The notes: a model not told the origin generated them from the sequence alone. A DNA stretch of 64,000 nt from Malonomonas rubra (GCF_003247215.1 NZ_QKAP01000073.1:1-64000), one strand, 5' to 3'. Numbered from the stretch's first letter, positions 29,119 through 38,859 are shown. Numbers and translations are program-made.

Positions 29119-29943
29119 ATGAAATTGAGAAATGCGATGGCTTTGCTGTTGCTGGGCGCGCTGATGGTTTCCCCACTTTGGGCGGGAGAGGCGCGGCATG
29201 ATCTGATTGAGCAGAGCACCCTGGAAAAAGTGATCGACAAAAATACGCTGCGGGTCGGTTTTTCCACCTTTGTTCCCTGGGCGATGAAGGATAAGCAGGG
29301 CGGCTATACCGGTTTCGAGATCGAGGTCGCCGAGCGGCTGGCGGCCGACATGGGAGTGGAGGTACAGTTCGTGCCGACCAAGTGGTCGGGGATCATCCCG
29401 GCGTTGCTGACCGGCAAGTTCGACATCATCATCGGCGGTATGGGGATTACGCCGCAACGCAACCTGAAGGTGAACTTCAGCAACCCGTACGAATTCAGCG
29501 GCATGTCGATCGTCGCCAACCGAAAACTGGCTGCCGGCAAGATGGGGCTTGATACCTATAACGATCCGGAGCTGACCATCGTCGCGCGGATCGGCACCAC
29601 CGCTGCTGCTGCTGCCAAGAAATATCTGCCACAAGCACAGCTGCGGCTGTTTGACGACGAGGGACAGGCGCTGCAGGAAGTGCTCAACAACCGCGCTGCG
29701 GCAATGGTCTCTTCGCAGCCGTTCCCGGAATTCCAGACCATCAAATATGCCGACAAGCTGTTTTTGCCGCTGGTGGGGAAAACCTTTACCAAAGAGCCGA
29801 TCGGTTTTGCCATCCGCAAAGGGGATATCGATTTCCTCAACTACCTGAACAACTGGATTCTGGTGAAGAACGCCGACGGTTGGCTGCAGGAGCGCTACGA
29901 CTACTGGTTCACCACCCAGGACTGGAAGAGTCGGGTCGAGTAG
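29119..29943 (+). CDS. Polar amino-acid ABC transporter substrate-binding protein
   Basis: Signal peptide; LRVGFSTFVPWAMKDKQGGYTGFEIEVAERLAADMGVEVQFV; RBS GGAGG fits start 29119. Confidence 0.9.
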   Translation: MKLRNAMALLLLGALMVSPLWAGEARHDLIEQSTLEKVIDKNTLRVGFSTFVPWAMKDKQGGYTGFEIEVAERLAADMGVEVQFVPTKWSGIIPALLTGKFDIIIGGMGITPQRNLKVNFSNPYEFSGMSIVANRKLAAGKMGLDTYNDPELTIVARIGTTAAAAAKKYLPQAQLRLFDDEGQALQEVLNNRAAAMVSSQPFPEFQTIKYADKLFLPLVGKTFTKEPIGFAIRKGDIDFLNYLNNWILVKNADGWLQERYDYWFTTQDWKSRVE

Positions 29944-29953
29944 GAGCTAGGGT

Positions 29954-30841
29954 TTGATGATGCAACGGCGGCTCCGCTGGGGCCGCCTCGATACCTTTCT
30001 GCTGTTGTTACTGCTTGGCGTGCTGGTCCTGTTCGGCTATCGGGTCGAGGCGGGGCTTGAGTATCGCTGGAACTGGGCGGTAATCCCCCAGTACTTGCTC
30101 CGTTTCGACGAGACCAACGGCTGGACAGCCAACCTGCTGCTGCAGGGCTTGTTGACCACCATCCGCCTCAGCTTCTGGAGCCTGCTGCTGGCCCTGTCGA
30201 TCGGCCTGCTGGCCGGACTGCTGCGCACCAGTACGCTTCTATTCAACCGCCTGCTCGGGGGCACCTTTGTTACCCTGCTGCGCAACCTGCCGCCGCTGGT
30301 GCAGGTACTGATCTTCTACTTCTTCCTCAGCGACCAGATCCTGCCACTGTTGCGGGTCGGTGAGCGCCTGGCAGATGCGCCGCAGTGGTTGCAAACCGCT
30401 TCTGCGCTGCTGCTGGCTCCGGCCGATCAGGTCGAAGCTTTCATTGCCGCGGTGATGACTCTGGCCCTGTTCGAGGGGGCTTATATCGGCGAGATCGTGC
30501 GCGCCGGAATCAACGCCGTTGAGATCGGGCAATGGGATGCGGCGCGGGCGCTGGGGATGCGCCGCTGGCAGCTGCTGCGGCATGTTGTTCTGCCACAGGC
30601 ATTTCAGAAAATGATTCCACCGTTGGCCGGGCAGGCGATCTCGACGATCAAGGATTCGGCCATCGTCTCGGTAATTTCGATCCAGGAACTGACCTTCCAG
30701 GGGATGGAGCTGATGGCGGCGACCTATCTGACCTTCGAGGTATGGATCAGCGTAACCTTGCTTTATTTTATGCTGACCTTCATCTGCTCCCGGTTGGCGG
30801 GGCGGCTGGAATTGCGGCTGCGGCGCAGCTATCTTTACTGA
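29954..30841 (+). CDS. Second polar amino-acid ABC transporter permease
   Basis: EIVRAGINAVEIGQWDAARALGMRRWQLLRHVVLPQAFQKMIPPLAGQ. Confidence 0.9.
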   Translation: MMMQRRLRWGRLDTFLLLLLLGVLVLFGYRVEAGLEYRWNWAVIPQYLLRFDETNGWTANLLLQGLLTTIRLSFWSLLLALSIGLLAGLLRTSTLLFNRLLGGTFVTLLRNLPPLVQVLIFYFFLSDQILPLLRVGERLADAPQWLQTASALLLAPADQVEAFIAAVMTLALFEGAYIGEIVRAGINAVEIGQWDAARALGMRRWQLLRHVVLPQAFQKMIPPLAGQAISTIKDSAIVSVISIQELTFQGMELMAATYLTFEVWISVTLLYFMLTFICSRLAGRLELRLRRSYLY

Positions 30842-32127
30842 TAGAGGGAGAGCTGGCTCAGGCGCTGGTCGATTAGTTCAACAACTTCCTGATAGCGGAT
30901 GCTGTCGATATTGCCGTAGCGATCGATAAAGTTCTTTTCGCTCAAGCCTTCCTCAAGGTCCCGGAAATCGGGAAAAAATTCACGTTCTCCGGTAAGTGAA
31001 ACTAGCTGGCGCTGAAATTTTCGCGCGCCCTGTTCCGAGGCGGTTGCCCGTTCCGCAAACCACAAGCCGCTCCGATCGGCGGCCAAATCGATAAAGCTGA
31101 AGCCGCTACCGCCCGGATTGGCATCGAGCAGCTCCTTGAATTCGCCGACGGCGAAGCCAATCCGTACATCGGAGAGGAGTTTGATGCCGGCGGAAACCAG
31201 GAAGTGCTGGCGTAAATCGTTTCTGCCTGCCAACAGAAATCTGGATTTGCTGTTGCGGGGAAAAGGGGTCGGCGGATTGAGCAGATATCTGGACAGCCGG
31301 TGAAACTCCCAGCCCCCAAGGTAGATGGACAGGGCAGTCAGTGCGGCGCGGTTTTCCTCCTGTGGCGATCTGTTCTGCGACTCCTTTTCGACCTTGCGGA
31401 ACAGGGGGGGAATAATCTGGCCGAGGGAAGGCTGCAGTTTGGTCGGTTGTCGGTTCAGCTTGTCGAGCAGCTGCAGGTAGTAGCCGGTTCTTTGCAGTTC
31501 GTAATCGCTGCTTTGCTGGCGTAAAAAACCTTTCAGCACCGCCAGCAGGCGATTTTTCAAACGCCCGAACTCGGCCCCGGAGCGGAAGGTCACATGCAGT
31601 CGGTCATCGCCGAAGGTCAGGTTTTCCACGGTGGCCAGCAGGCGGCTGCCGAGCTGCTCATCACCGAGTAGGTTGAGAACTGTCTCCGCCGACCAGAGGG
31701 CGACGGAGCCGGGGATTTTCAGCTGGCCAATGCTGCAGCTGGCCAGTTTCAGACCCTGTTCGCTCGGCAGGATCGTGACGCCAAGATTCAGATATTCGCC
31801 GAAGGGAGTTGACGGAATTTTCAGCGACACGTTGCTGTGCAGAGTCTGGTTTTCCAAGGCAAACTGGCCGGCTAGAAAAGCAGCTCCTCGACCGACGAAC
31901 GCTGCTGCTGCATTCAGTTCTTCGATCCTCACCGTCAGCTCAGCTTGTCGGTCCTGCTTCAACACCTTCCAGGAATCTTTCAGCAACAGTTTGGTTTGTT
32001 GGGCTGCGGCGCTGTCAGGTGTTCGACTTTGGGTCACCAGTGGCGAGGGGGCGAGTGCCAACTTCAGCAGAATCAGCGGGAGAAGGATTGCGGTCAACAG
32101 GCAAAAGATGATAATTTTTCGTAACAT
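30835..32127 (-). CDS. Hypothetical membrane-anchored protein
   Basis: Long ORF with N-terminal TM; no family recognised. Confidence 0.7.
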   Translation of the reverse strand: MLRKIIIFCLLTAILLPLILLKLALAPSPLVTQSRTPDSAAAQQTKLLLKDSWKVLKQDRQAELTVRIEELNAAAAFVGRGAAFLAGQFALENQTLHSNVSLKIPSTPFGEYLNLGVTILPSEQGLKLASCSIGQLKIPGSVALWSAETVLNLLGDEQLGSRLLATVENLTFGDDRLHVTFRSGAEFGRLKNRLLAVLKGFLRQQSSDYELQRTGYYLQLLDKLNRQPTKLQPSLGQIIPPLFRKVEKESQNRSPQEENRAALTALSIYLGGWEFHRLSRYLLNPPTPFPRNSKSRFLLAGRNDLRQHFLVSAGIKLLSDVRIGFAVGEFKELLDANPGGSGFSFIDLAADRSGLWFAERATASEQGARKFQRQLVSLTGEREFFPDFRDLEEGLSEKNFIDRYGNIDSIRYQEVVELIDQRLSQLSLYQ

Positions 32128-32249
32128 TTAGATATCCACTTGGAACCAGGGGGATCTTTTCCTCTCCTGCTGTTGTAGCGAAAACAGAAAATATGCTGGA
32201 TTTAACTACTGCGGTCAACCGAAAGCGATTTTATAAAAGGGTACAATAA

Positions 32250-32708
32250 ATGAAATTACGTTATCTACTCCTGCTGTTATTATTTCTCGCCGGCTGCGCG
32301 ACTTTAAGCCCTATTTTCGAACAGCCAAGAGTCAGTGTCAGCAGTTTCCAGATGTTGCCGTCGAATAACATTGTGCCGAAATTCGAAATTGGCTTGCACG
32401 TTCTCAACCCTAACCGTATCCCCTTGAAACTGTTCGGCATGACCTACGAGGTGGAGCTGGAAGGGCACCGGGTGTTGAGCGGGGTGGCCAGTGAACTGCC
32501 GCTGATAGCCGCTTATGGCGAAGGGGACGTGCTGCTGCAGGCAACGCCTGATCTGTTCAGCACCATCAGCTTGTTCACTGATCTGATGAATCAGCCACGG
32601 GAAAAGTTCAACTTCAATTTTTCCGCCCAGTTGGATGTTGGCAAGTTGCTGCCGAAAATTCGGGTGGAAAAGTCGGGGCAGATTTCTCTTCCGAGCAATC
32701 AGCGGTAA
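32250..32708 (+). CDS. LEA14-like (LEA type 2) lipoprotein
   Basis: Lipobox FLAGC; LNPNRIPLKLFGMTYEVELEG. Confidence 0.75.
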   Translation: MKLRYLLLLLLFLAGCATLSPIFEQPRVSVSSFQMLPSNNIVPKFEIGLHVLNPNRIPLKLFGMTYEVELEGHRVLSGVASELPLIAAYGEGDVLLQATPDLFSTISLFTDLMNQPREKFNFNFSAQLDVGKLLPKIRVEKSGQISLPSNQR

Positions 32709-32712
32709 CGCG

Positions 32713-33117
32713 ATGTTGAGAGCAAACCAAGACTGCCCATGCTGTAGCGGGAAAATCTATCAGCAGTGCTGCGGACCGCTGCATACCGGTCAGCAGGTAG
32801 CGAAAACGGCGGAGCAGCTGATGCGCTCCCGCTTTTCTGCCTATGCGCTGAAACTGATCAATTATCTCTACGAGACCACCCATCCAGACAAGCGGGATGC
32901 GCAGTTCCATGACGAAATGGAAGCCTGGGCCAATCGAGCCGAATTTACCGCTCTGGAAATTCTGGGCAAGAAACAGGGCCGCTTCCTCGACAAGTTCGGC
33001 AAAGTAGAGTTTATCGCCTACTACCGGCAGTTTGGTGAGGAGAAGCAGATGCACGAGCTGTCCCGCTTCCGGCGCTATCGGGGCAAATGGCATTATTATG
33101 ATGGCGTGGTTGAATAG
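32713..33117 (+). CDS. YchJ family SEC-C motif protein
   Basis: CPCCSGKIYQQCCGPLH; QLMRSRFSAYAL. Confidence 0.9.
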   Translation: MLRANQDCPCCSGKIYQQCCGPLHTGQQVAKTAEQLMRSRFSAYALKLINYLYETTHPDKRDAQFHDEMEAWANRAEFTALEILGKKQGRFLDKFGKVEFIAYYRQFGEEKQMHELSRFRRYRGKWHYYDGVVE

Positions 33118-33128
33118 GGTTGACGTTG

Positions 33129-33593
33129 ATGGCCATTGAGATCGAACGCAAATTTCTGGTGGCAGATGACAGCTGGCGGGACAATACTACGGGAATTCTC
33201 TTCCGGCAGGGCTATCTATCGGCCGAGCCGGAACGCACCGTGCGGGTGCGGCTGGAAGGGGATGCCGGCAAGTTGACCATCAAGGGAAAATCGCAGGGGA
33301 TCAGTCGCAGCGAGTACGAATATGAAATTCCGCAGCAGGACGCCATGGAGATGCTCGATCATCTTTGCCTGCTGCCGTTGATCGAAAAGACCCGCTATCG
33401 GATCAAGTATGCCGGTCTGGTTTGGGAAGTCGACGAGTTCTACGGTGCCAACGAAGGCTTGATTCTGGCCGAGGTCGAACTTGATTCGGAAGAGGCGGTG
33501 TTTGAACGGCCGGACTGGGTCGGGGAGGAAGTCTCCGGTAACCCGCGTTTTTTCAATTCCAACCTGGTGAAAAATCCTTTTACCGAGTGGTGA
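33129..33593 (+). CDS. CYTH domain protein
   Basis: MAIEIERKFLVADDSW, RVRLEGDAGKLTIKGKS. Confidence 0.9.
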   Translation: MAIEIERKFLVADDSWRDNTTGILFRQGYLSAEPERTVRVRLEGDAGKLTIKGKSQGISRSEYEYEIPQQDAMEMLDHLCLLPLIEKTRYRIKYAGLVWEVDEFYGANEGLILAEVELDSEEAVFERPDWVGEEVSGNPRFFNSNLVKNPFTEW

Positions 33594-33689
33594 TTAGGGT
33601 CCCATCAGCATATCGTACTGGGTGAACGCCATGACGGCGCCGAGCAGGATGCAGATGATGATCACTAGTATGATTTGTCCCTGAGTCAT
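33594..33689 (-). CDS. 31-aa single-TM small protein (not in ORF track)
   Basis: MTQGQIILVIIICILLGAVMAFTQYDMLMGP*; AAAGGGG 5' of ATG. Confidence 0.55.
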   Translation of the reverse strand: MTQGQIILVIIICILLGAVMAFTQYDMLMGP

Positions 33690-33738
33690 TTCAATCCCCT
33701 TTAATTTTATCCGAAACACGGCGGACATCCGGCAGGCA

Positions 33739-33894
33739 TCACCTGGTTTCGGGATGCATCGTCGTGCAGCGGCAGCTTCCTAGCTGCTTAGTGGCAATAA
33801 TGCTTTCCAGCAGCAGGGAGTGGCCTTTCTTCTCAACATCTCTGCGGATGTCTGATTCAGTATGGTTGAAGCAATAGCAGATCAGTTTGTCCAT
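33739..33894 (-). CDS. 51-aa BFD-like [2Fe-2S]-binding protein
   Basis: MDKLICYCFNHTESDIRRDVEKKGHSLLLESIIATKQLGSCRCTTMHPETR; CxC near N-terminus and CxC near C-terminus; internal start within the longer ORF 33739..34167. Confidence 0.7.
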   Translation of the reverse strand: MDKLICYCFNHTESDIRRDVEKKGHSLLLESIIATKQLGSCRCTTMHPETR

Positions 33895-34033
33895 TTGCCA
33901 AGCGTAACCCAAGAGTGACAGATAACAGAATAAAAAAGATTCTGTGCTATTCTCTGAACAGCCGGTTCGGAATGCTATGAACCAGCGGTTGGCTTGTTGA
34001 TATCGGTACAAAAGATGAAAGAAAGGACTGCTG

Positions 34034-34717
34034 ATGAACAAATTGACTTGGTTTGGGCATGCAACTCTCGGCTTGGAAACGGGTGGTTTCAAATTGCTGA
34101 TAGATCCCTTTTTTTCGGGGAATCCTGCGGCCTCGGCCACGGCGGAACAGGTCGAAGCGGATTTCATCCTGGTTAGTCATGGCCACGGGGATCATGTCGG
34201 TGACGCATTGGAGATTGCCAAACGTACCGGTGCCCAGGTTATAAGCAATCACGAAATTGTTACCTGGTGTGCTAAGCAGGGCTTGGAGAAAGTGCATGGG
34301 CAGCATCTCGGTGGTGGCTTCAAGCACCCTTTCGGTTACCTCAAGCTTACCTTGGCCTTGCATGGCTCGCAGCTGCCGGACGGCTCTTATGGTGGCAACC
34401 CCTGTGGCTTCCTTTTAACCACCAATGACGGCAAGAAGATTTATCTGGCTCAGGACACCGGTCTTTTTGGAGACATGAAGCTGATTGGCGATGAAGGGCT
34501 CGATCTGGCGGTCATCCCGATTGGTGATAATTACACCATGGGACCGGAGGATGCTTTGCGGGCCGTGAAAATGCTCCGTGCAAAGCAAGTGGTGCCGATC
34601 CATTACAACACGTTTCCATTGCTGCAGCAGGATGCCACAGGCTGGGCTGAACGGGTCGCGCGTGAGACAGACTGTCGGGCTGTGATTCTCCAGCCAGGGG
34701 AAAGTTTGACCCTGTAA
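34034..34717 (+). CDS. Metal-dependent hydrolase, UPF0173/MBL fold
   Basis: WFGHATLGLETGG, VSHGHGDHVGDA, VPIHYNTFP. Confidence 0.9.
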   Translation: MNKLTWFGHATLGLETGGFKLLIDPFFSGNPAASATAEQVEADFILVSHGHGDHVGDALEIAKRTGAQVISNHEIVTWCAKQGLEKVHGQHLGGGFKHPFGYLKLTLALHGSQLPDGSYGGNPCGFLLTTNDGKKIYLAQDTGLFGDMKLIGDEGLDLAVIPIGDNYTMGPEDALRAVKMLRAKQVVPIHYNTFPLLQQDATGWAERVARETDCRAVILQPGESLTL

Positions 34718-34722
34718 AACAA

Positions 34723-34752
34723 AAAAAGCCTCCCTTAACGGGGAGGCTTTTT
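34723..34752. terminator. Bidirectional terminator between convergent genes
   Basis: AAAAAGCCTCCC-ttaacg-GGGAGGCTTTTT. Confidence 0.9.
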
Positions 34753-34777
34753 GATTTTGTCTATGGGTAAAGACAAG

Positions 34778-35929
34778 TTACTCAGCCATTACAAACTTGC
34801 CGTCTTTTACCTGCACGATAACCATCGAATCTACGCCGAGGCCATTGTGGTCTTCGGGGGTGATGTTGTAGGTTCCGGAGATGCCAACATAGTCTTTGGT
34901 GTTCTCGATCTCCTTGCGCAGCACTTCAGAATCGGTTCCGATCTTCTTAATTGCATCTGCGACGATCATGATCGCATCCCAGGCGTAGCCGGAGTGGGTG
35001 TTGATCGGGAACTGCTTGTCGTAACCTTTCTCCTGGTACAGCTTGATAAACTCCTTGATCACCGGTTTCTGTGGGTCGCTGTCGGGCAGAGCGTCGGCAA
35101 CCATCAACTTGGTCGAAGGCATCCGGTCCCCTTCGCTCGCCTTGCCGGCCAGTTCGATGTACTTCGGATCGGGCAGGCCGTGGCACTGGAACAGTGGCAA
35201 CTCGAGACCGAGCTGGGCCTTGTTCTTGGCGACGATCGAGCCTGCCGGGCCGATCGTCCAGGTGATCAGCGCCTGCGGCTTTAGGTTTTTCGCCTTGGTT
35301 AGCTGAGCAGTCATGTCTGTGTCGCGGGTGCCGAACGACTCTTCGCCGAGAATTTCGATCCCGTACTTCGGAGCGAACTCCTTCATCCAGCGGGAACCAT
35401 CTTTACCGAAGCCGTCAGCAGCGGTCAGCAGCGCTACCTTGGTCAGGCCTTTCTCTTTCAGGTACATGAACAGTCTCTCTACGGCGATGCTGGAGCGTTG
35501 CGGCGATTTGAAAACCCATTCGAAAGCGCCGAACTTGCCGCCCATGATTACCGGGTCGCCGCCGACGGTCATAAAGATTGGTGTTTTTCCCTGATCGGCA
35601 ACCTTTTTCACGTTCATGCCGGTATCGGTCAGGGTGGGGCCGATGATGGCGGCAACCTTGTCTTTGTAGATGAACTTTTTGGCGATAGAGGCCGCTTTGG
35701 CTGGGTTTGCCTCGGTGTCACCGACAATCAGTTCAATCATTTTGCCGTTAATACCACCCTCGCTATTGATCTTTTCCACCACCATCTCGGCGACCAGTTT
35801 GGTCGGAGTGCCGATGAAGGCGGCCCGGCCGGAAAGGTCGAAGAAGGCACCCAGCTTAATGGTGTCAGCAGCCAGCAGCGGGCTAGCGGTCAACAGCAGG
35901 CAGGTCAACAGTACCAGAATCCTCCGCAT
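34778..35929 (-). CDS. Branched-chain-type ABC transporter substrate-binding protein
   Basis: Signal peptide; IKLGAFFDLSGRAAFIGTPTK; VAAIIGPTLT. Confidence 0.9.
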   Translation of the reverse strand: MRRILVLLTCLLLTASPLLAADTIKLGAFFDLSGRAAFIGTPTKLVAEMVVEKINSEGGINGKMIELIVGDTEANPAKAASIAKKFIYKDKVAAIIGPTLTDTGMNVKKVADQGKTPIFMTVGGDPVIMGGKFGAFEWVFKSPQRSSIAVERLFMYLKEKGLTKVALLTAADGFGKDGSRWMKEFAPKYGIEILGEESFGTRDTDMTAQLTKAKNLKPQALITWTIGPAGSIVAKNKAQLGLELPLFQCHGLPDPKYIELAGKASEGDRMPSTKLMVADALPDSDPQKPVIKEFIKLYQEKGYDKQFPINTHSGYAWDAIMIVADAIKKIGTDSEVLRKEIENTKDYVGISGTYNITPEDHNGLGVDSMVIVQVKDGKFVMAE

Positions 35930-36007
35930 AACATCCTCCTTGAAAAGTAAAAGAATCCAGAAAACCTAAGAGAAGTCAACAGACTTTAAAAGTTTTATCT
36001 TTCCCGA

Positions 36008-38095
36008 TCAGACAATTTCATCCTGAATCCGGTTGTCGAAAATCCGCTGACTCTTTTTCTCGGAGCGAGGCAGGCTGGCGTAATCGACCAGTTCGACCTC
36101 TACAGACACCAGCAGCTGTTTCTTGATTTGATATTTCACCTCGTGGATCAGTTCCGGGCTGCGCTTGGCATCGACCCCATCGGCCCGCTCCACCAGTAGG
36201 TGCATCTGGCCGCGTTCCGATTCGTCGCGAGTCAAGTGGATTTGGTACTCGGAACCGAGTCCCGGTATCGCCGACAGGATAGTGTCGATGCTGCTTGGGT
36301 AGATATTGACGCCGCGGAACTTGATGGTGTCGTCGGAGCGCCCCTTGATCCGGGAGTGGCGGGGCAAGGGGTTGCCGCAACTGCAGGTGCCGGGGATGAT
36401 GCGGGTAATGTCGCGGGTGCGGTAGCGGATCAGCGGTGCGCCTTCTTTGCAGAGACTGGTGACGACCATTTCACCCCATTCCCCTTCCGGTACCGGTTGC
36501 AAGGTCTCCGGATCGAGGATTTCCAAGATGTAGTAATCCCCCCAGTAGTGGATGCAGTCATGATCGGAACATTCGATCCCGGTGCCTGGGCCGTATAGTT
36601 CGGTCAACCCGGTGATGTCGAACAGTTCGGCGCCGCCGAACAGCGCAGAGATTTTTTGCCGCATCGAACGACTGGAGCGTTCCGAGCCGTATATAATCTT
36701 GTTGACGGCGATCTTATCGACGATCCCCCGCTTGTGGATCTCCTCTGCCATCAACAATGCCATCGAGGCGGTGGAACAGAAAACGGTCGACTGGAAGTCG
36801 AGCAAAAACTGGATCTGCATGTCGATGTTGCCGGGACCGACCGGCACAGCCATGGCACCTATTTTCTCACAGCCAAGCTGGAATCCCATGCCAGCTGTCC
36901 AGACCCCGTAACCGACGGCAATCTGGATTCTGTCGAGCGGGGTTACGCCAGCCATCTGGTAGCAGCGGGCAAAGAAATCGGTCCAGTCGTCCAGATCCTT
37001 CTGGGTGTAGCAGAGGACTTTACGCTTGCCGGTGGTACCCGATGACGCATGCACCCGCACGATCTGCTCAAACGGCACGGCGCGCAGCGGGAACGGGTAG
37101 CCTTGGCGCAGGTCATCGGCGGTGGTGAACGGCAGCTTCAGCAGGTCATCGAGAGACAGAATCATCTCGGGGGTGATGTCTGCCGCATCAAACCGTTCCC
37201 GGTATTCGCTCGAACCTTCGTAGGCGTGGCGGACGGTCCATTGCAACCCTTTGAGCTGATGAGCTTTGAGTTCTGCCTCAGAGGTAAAGTCGGGCATAAA
37301 TTTCTGTTGACGCATATCAGGTTTCTCCAAACGGATATTGGTCAGGCCGGCAGCTCCGAGTCGACTTGCAGCCGGGTTTTCCTGGCTGGCGGCACCGAGA
37401 AAGGCGGAGCGCAGAATCGGGTCGTTCAGCAACTCTTCGCTTTTACCCTGCTCGACAATCTTGCCGTTGGCTAGCAGATAGGCTCGGTCAGAGCCGGACA
37501 GTGCGCGGGCAGCGTTCTGCTCTACCAGCAGGATGGTGGTGCCGGCGCGGTTCAGTTGCCGAATGATAGCAAATATTTCGTCGGTGATTAGGGGGGCGAT
37601 GCCGAGACTCGGTTCGTCGAGCAGCAGCAGATGAGGTTTGGCCATCAGCGCGCGGCCGATTGCCATCATCTGCTGCTCGCCGCCGGAAAGGGTGCCGGCC
37701 AGCTGCTGGTGGCGCTCCTTGAGCTTCGGGAAGCGGGAAAAAACCTCTTCGATCCGGCTGGCTTCCTCTGCTTTCGAAAGTTTCAGCGGAATGGCGCCAA
37801 GTTGCAGGTTCTCCCGTACTGACAGTTCGGGGAACACTTCCCTCCCTTCCGGGGAGAGGGCCAGCCCCAGACGCACCATTTTGGCCGGACTGCTGCCGGT
37901 AACCGGCTGGCCGTCGAGCAGGATCTCGCCACCGGTTGGTTTGACCAGTCCCATCAGGCACTTGAGCAGTGTGCTTTTGCCCGCGCCGTTGGCCCCGACC
38001 AGCGCCACCGTTTCGCCGGCCGCAACTTCGAGATCGACGCCGAACAGGGCCTGGGCTGGGCCGTAGTGGGCGGATAAGCTGCTGATTTTCAGCAT
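36008..38095 (-). CDS. LivF-type ABC ATPase fused in frame to phenylacetate-CoA ligase (PaaK-like)
   Basis: N-part: GANGAGKSTLLK, LSGGEQQM, LLLLDEPS; C-part: VHASSGTTGKRK, TELYGPGTGIEC, YRTRDIT, IKGRSDDTIKFRGVNIYPSSID; single 695-codon ORF. Confidence 0.85.
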   Translation of the reverse strand: MLKISSLSAHYGPAQALFGVDLEVAAGETVALVGANGAGKSTLLKCLMGLVKPTGGEILLDGQPVTGSSPAKMVRLGLALSPEGREVFPELSVRENLQLGAIPLKLSKAEEASRIEEVFSRFPKLKERHQQLAGTLSGGEQQMMAIGRALMAKPHLLLLDEPSLGIAPLITDEIFAIIRQLNRAGTTILLVEQNAARALSGSDRAYLLANGKIVEQGKSEELLNDPILRSAFLGAASQENPAASRLGAAGLTNIRLEKPDMRQQKFMPDFTSEAELKAHQLKGLQWTVRHAYEGSSEYRERFDAADITPEMILSLDDLLKLPFTTADDLRQGYPFPLRAVPFEQIVRVHASSGTTGKRKVLCYTQKDLDDWTDFFARCYQMAGVTPLDRIQIAVGYGVWTAGMGFQLGCEKIGAMAVPVGPGNIDMQIQFLLDFQSTVFCSTASMALLMAEEIHKRGIVDKIAVNKIIYGSERSSRSMRQKISALFGGAELFDITGLTELYGPGTGIECSDHDCIHYWGDYYILEILDPETLQPVPEGEWGEMVVTSLCKEGAPLIRYRTRDITRIIPGTCSCGNPLPRHSRIKGRSDDTIKFRGVNIYPSSIDTILSAIPGLGSEYQIHLTRDESERGQMHLLVERADGVDAKRSPELIHEVKYQIKKQLLVSVEVELVDYASLPRSEKKSQRIFDNRIQDEIV

Positions 38096-38859
38096 CAGGC
38101 CATTGCCTCCATCCGTCCCAGGTAGGCTTCCAATACCAACGGATTTTTCCGCACCTCATCCGGCGTGCCAGTGGCGATACACTTGCCGCTGTCGAGCACC
38201 ACCACCTGGTCAGCGATTTCCATCACCAGATCCATATCGTGCTCGACCAGCAACATGGTGTGTCCAGTGCTGCGCAGCAGCTTTAGCTGGTCGCCAACTT
38301 CGGCGGTTTCCTCAGCGTTAAGGCCGGCGACCGGCTCGTCGAGCAGCAGCAGTTCCGATCTGCCGACGGTAGCGCGCGCCAGTTCCACCCGTTTTTTGTC
38401 GCCATAAGCCAGCGACCCGGCCTGCCAGGCGGCTTTATCGGCGAGGCCGAAGCGGTCGAGGGCTTCCATGGCGCGTAGTTTTAGTTGCCGCTCGCGGTGA
38501 CGCAGGTAGGGCAGGCGCAGCATCGCCATCAGCATTGATCTGCCCCCTACGCAGGTCAGTCCGGTCAGGACATTGTCGAGAACCGTCAATCGTGGAAACA
38601 GCTTAAGGTTCTGGAAGGTGCGGGCGATGCCGAGCCGGGCGATCTGATGGGCGGGCAAAGCAGTGATCTCCTGCTGCAGAAAACGCACCGCGCCGCTACT
38701 CGGTTGCAGCACCCCGGTGGTACAGTTGATCAGGGTGCTCTTTCCTGCACCGTTCGGTCCGATTAGGGCTGTGACCAGCCCCTGCGGCACTTCGAAACTG
38801 ACGTTGCTCAAGGCCGGAAGACCGCCGAAATTTTTGCCGACCTGATCAAGCCTGAGCAT
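38095..38859 (-). CDS. livG: Branched-chain-type ABC transporter ATPase LivG
   Basis: GPNGAGKSTLINCTTG; operon context. Confidence 0.9.
   Translation of the reverse strand: MLRLDQVGKNFGGLPALSNVSFEVPQGLVTALIGPNGAGKSTLINCTTGVLQPSSGAVRFLQQEITALPAHQIARLGIARTFQNLKLFPRLTVLDNVLTGLTCVGGRSMLMAMLRLPYLRHRERQLKLRAMEALDRFGLADKAAWQAGSLAYGDKKRVELARATVGRSELLLLDEPVAGLNAEETAEVGDQLKLLRSTGHTMLLVEHDMDLVMEIADQVVVLDSGKCIATGTPDEVRKNPLVLEAYLGRMEAMA

Noticed and set aside
34751-35950. Plus-strand ORFs opposite the branched-chain SBP gene
   Set aside because: Antisense to a clear periplasmic binding protein gene that has signal peptide and RBS.
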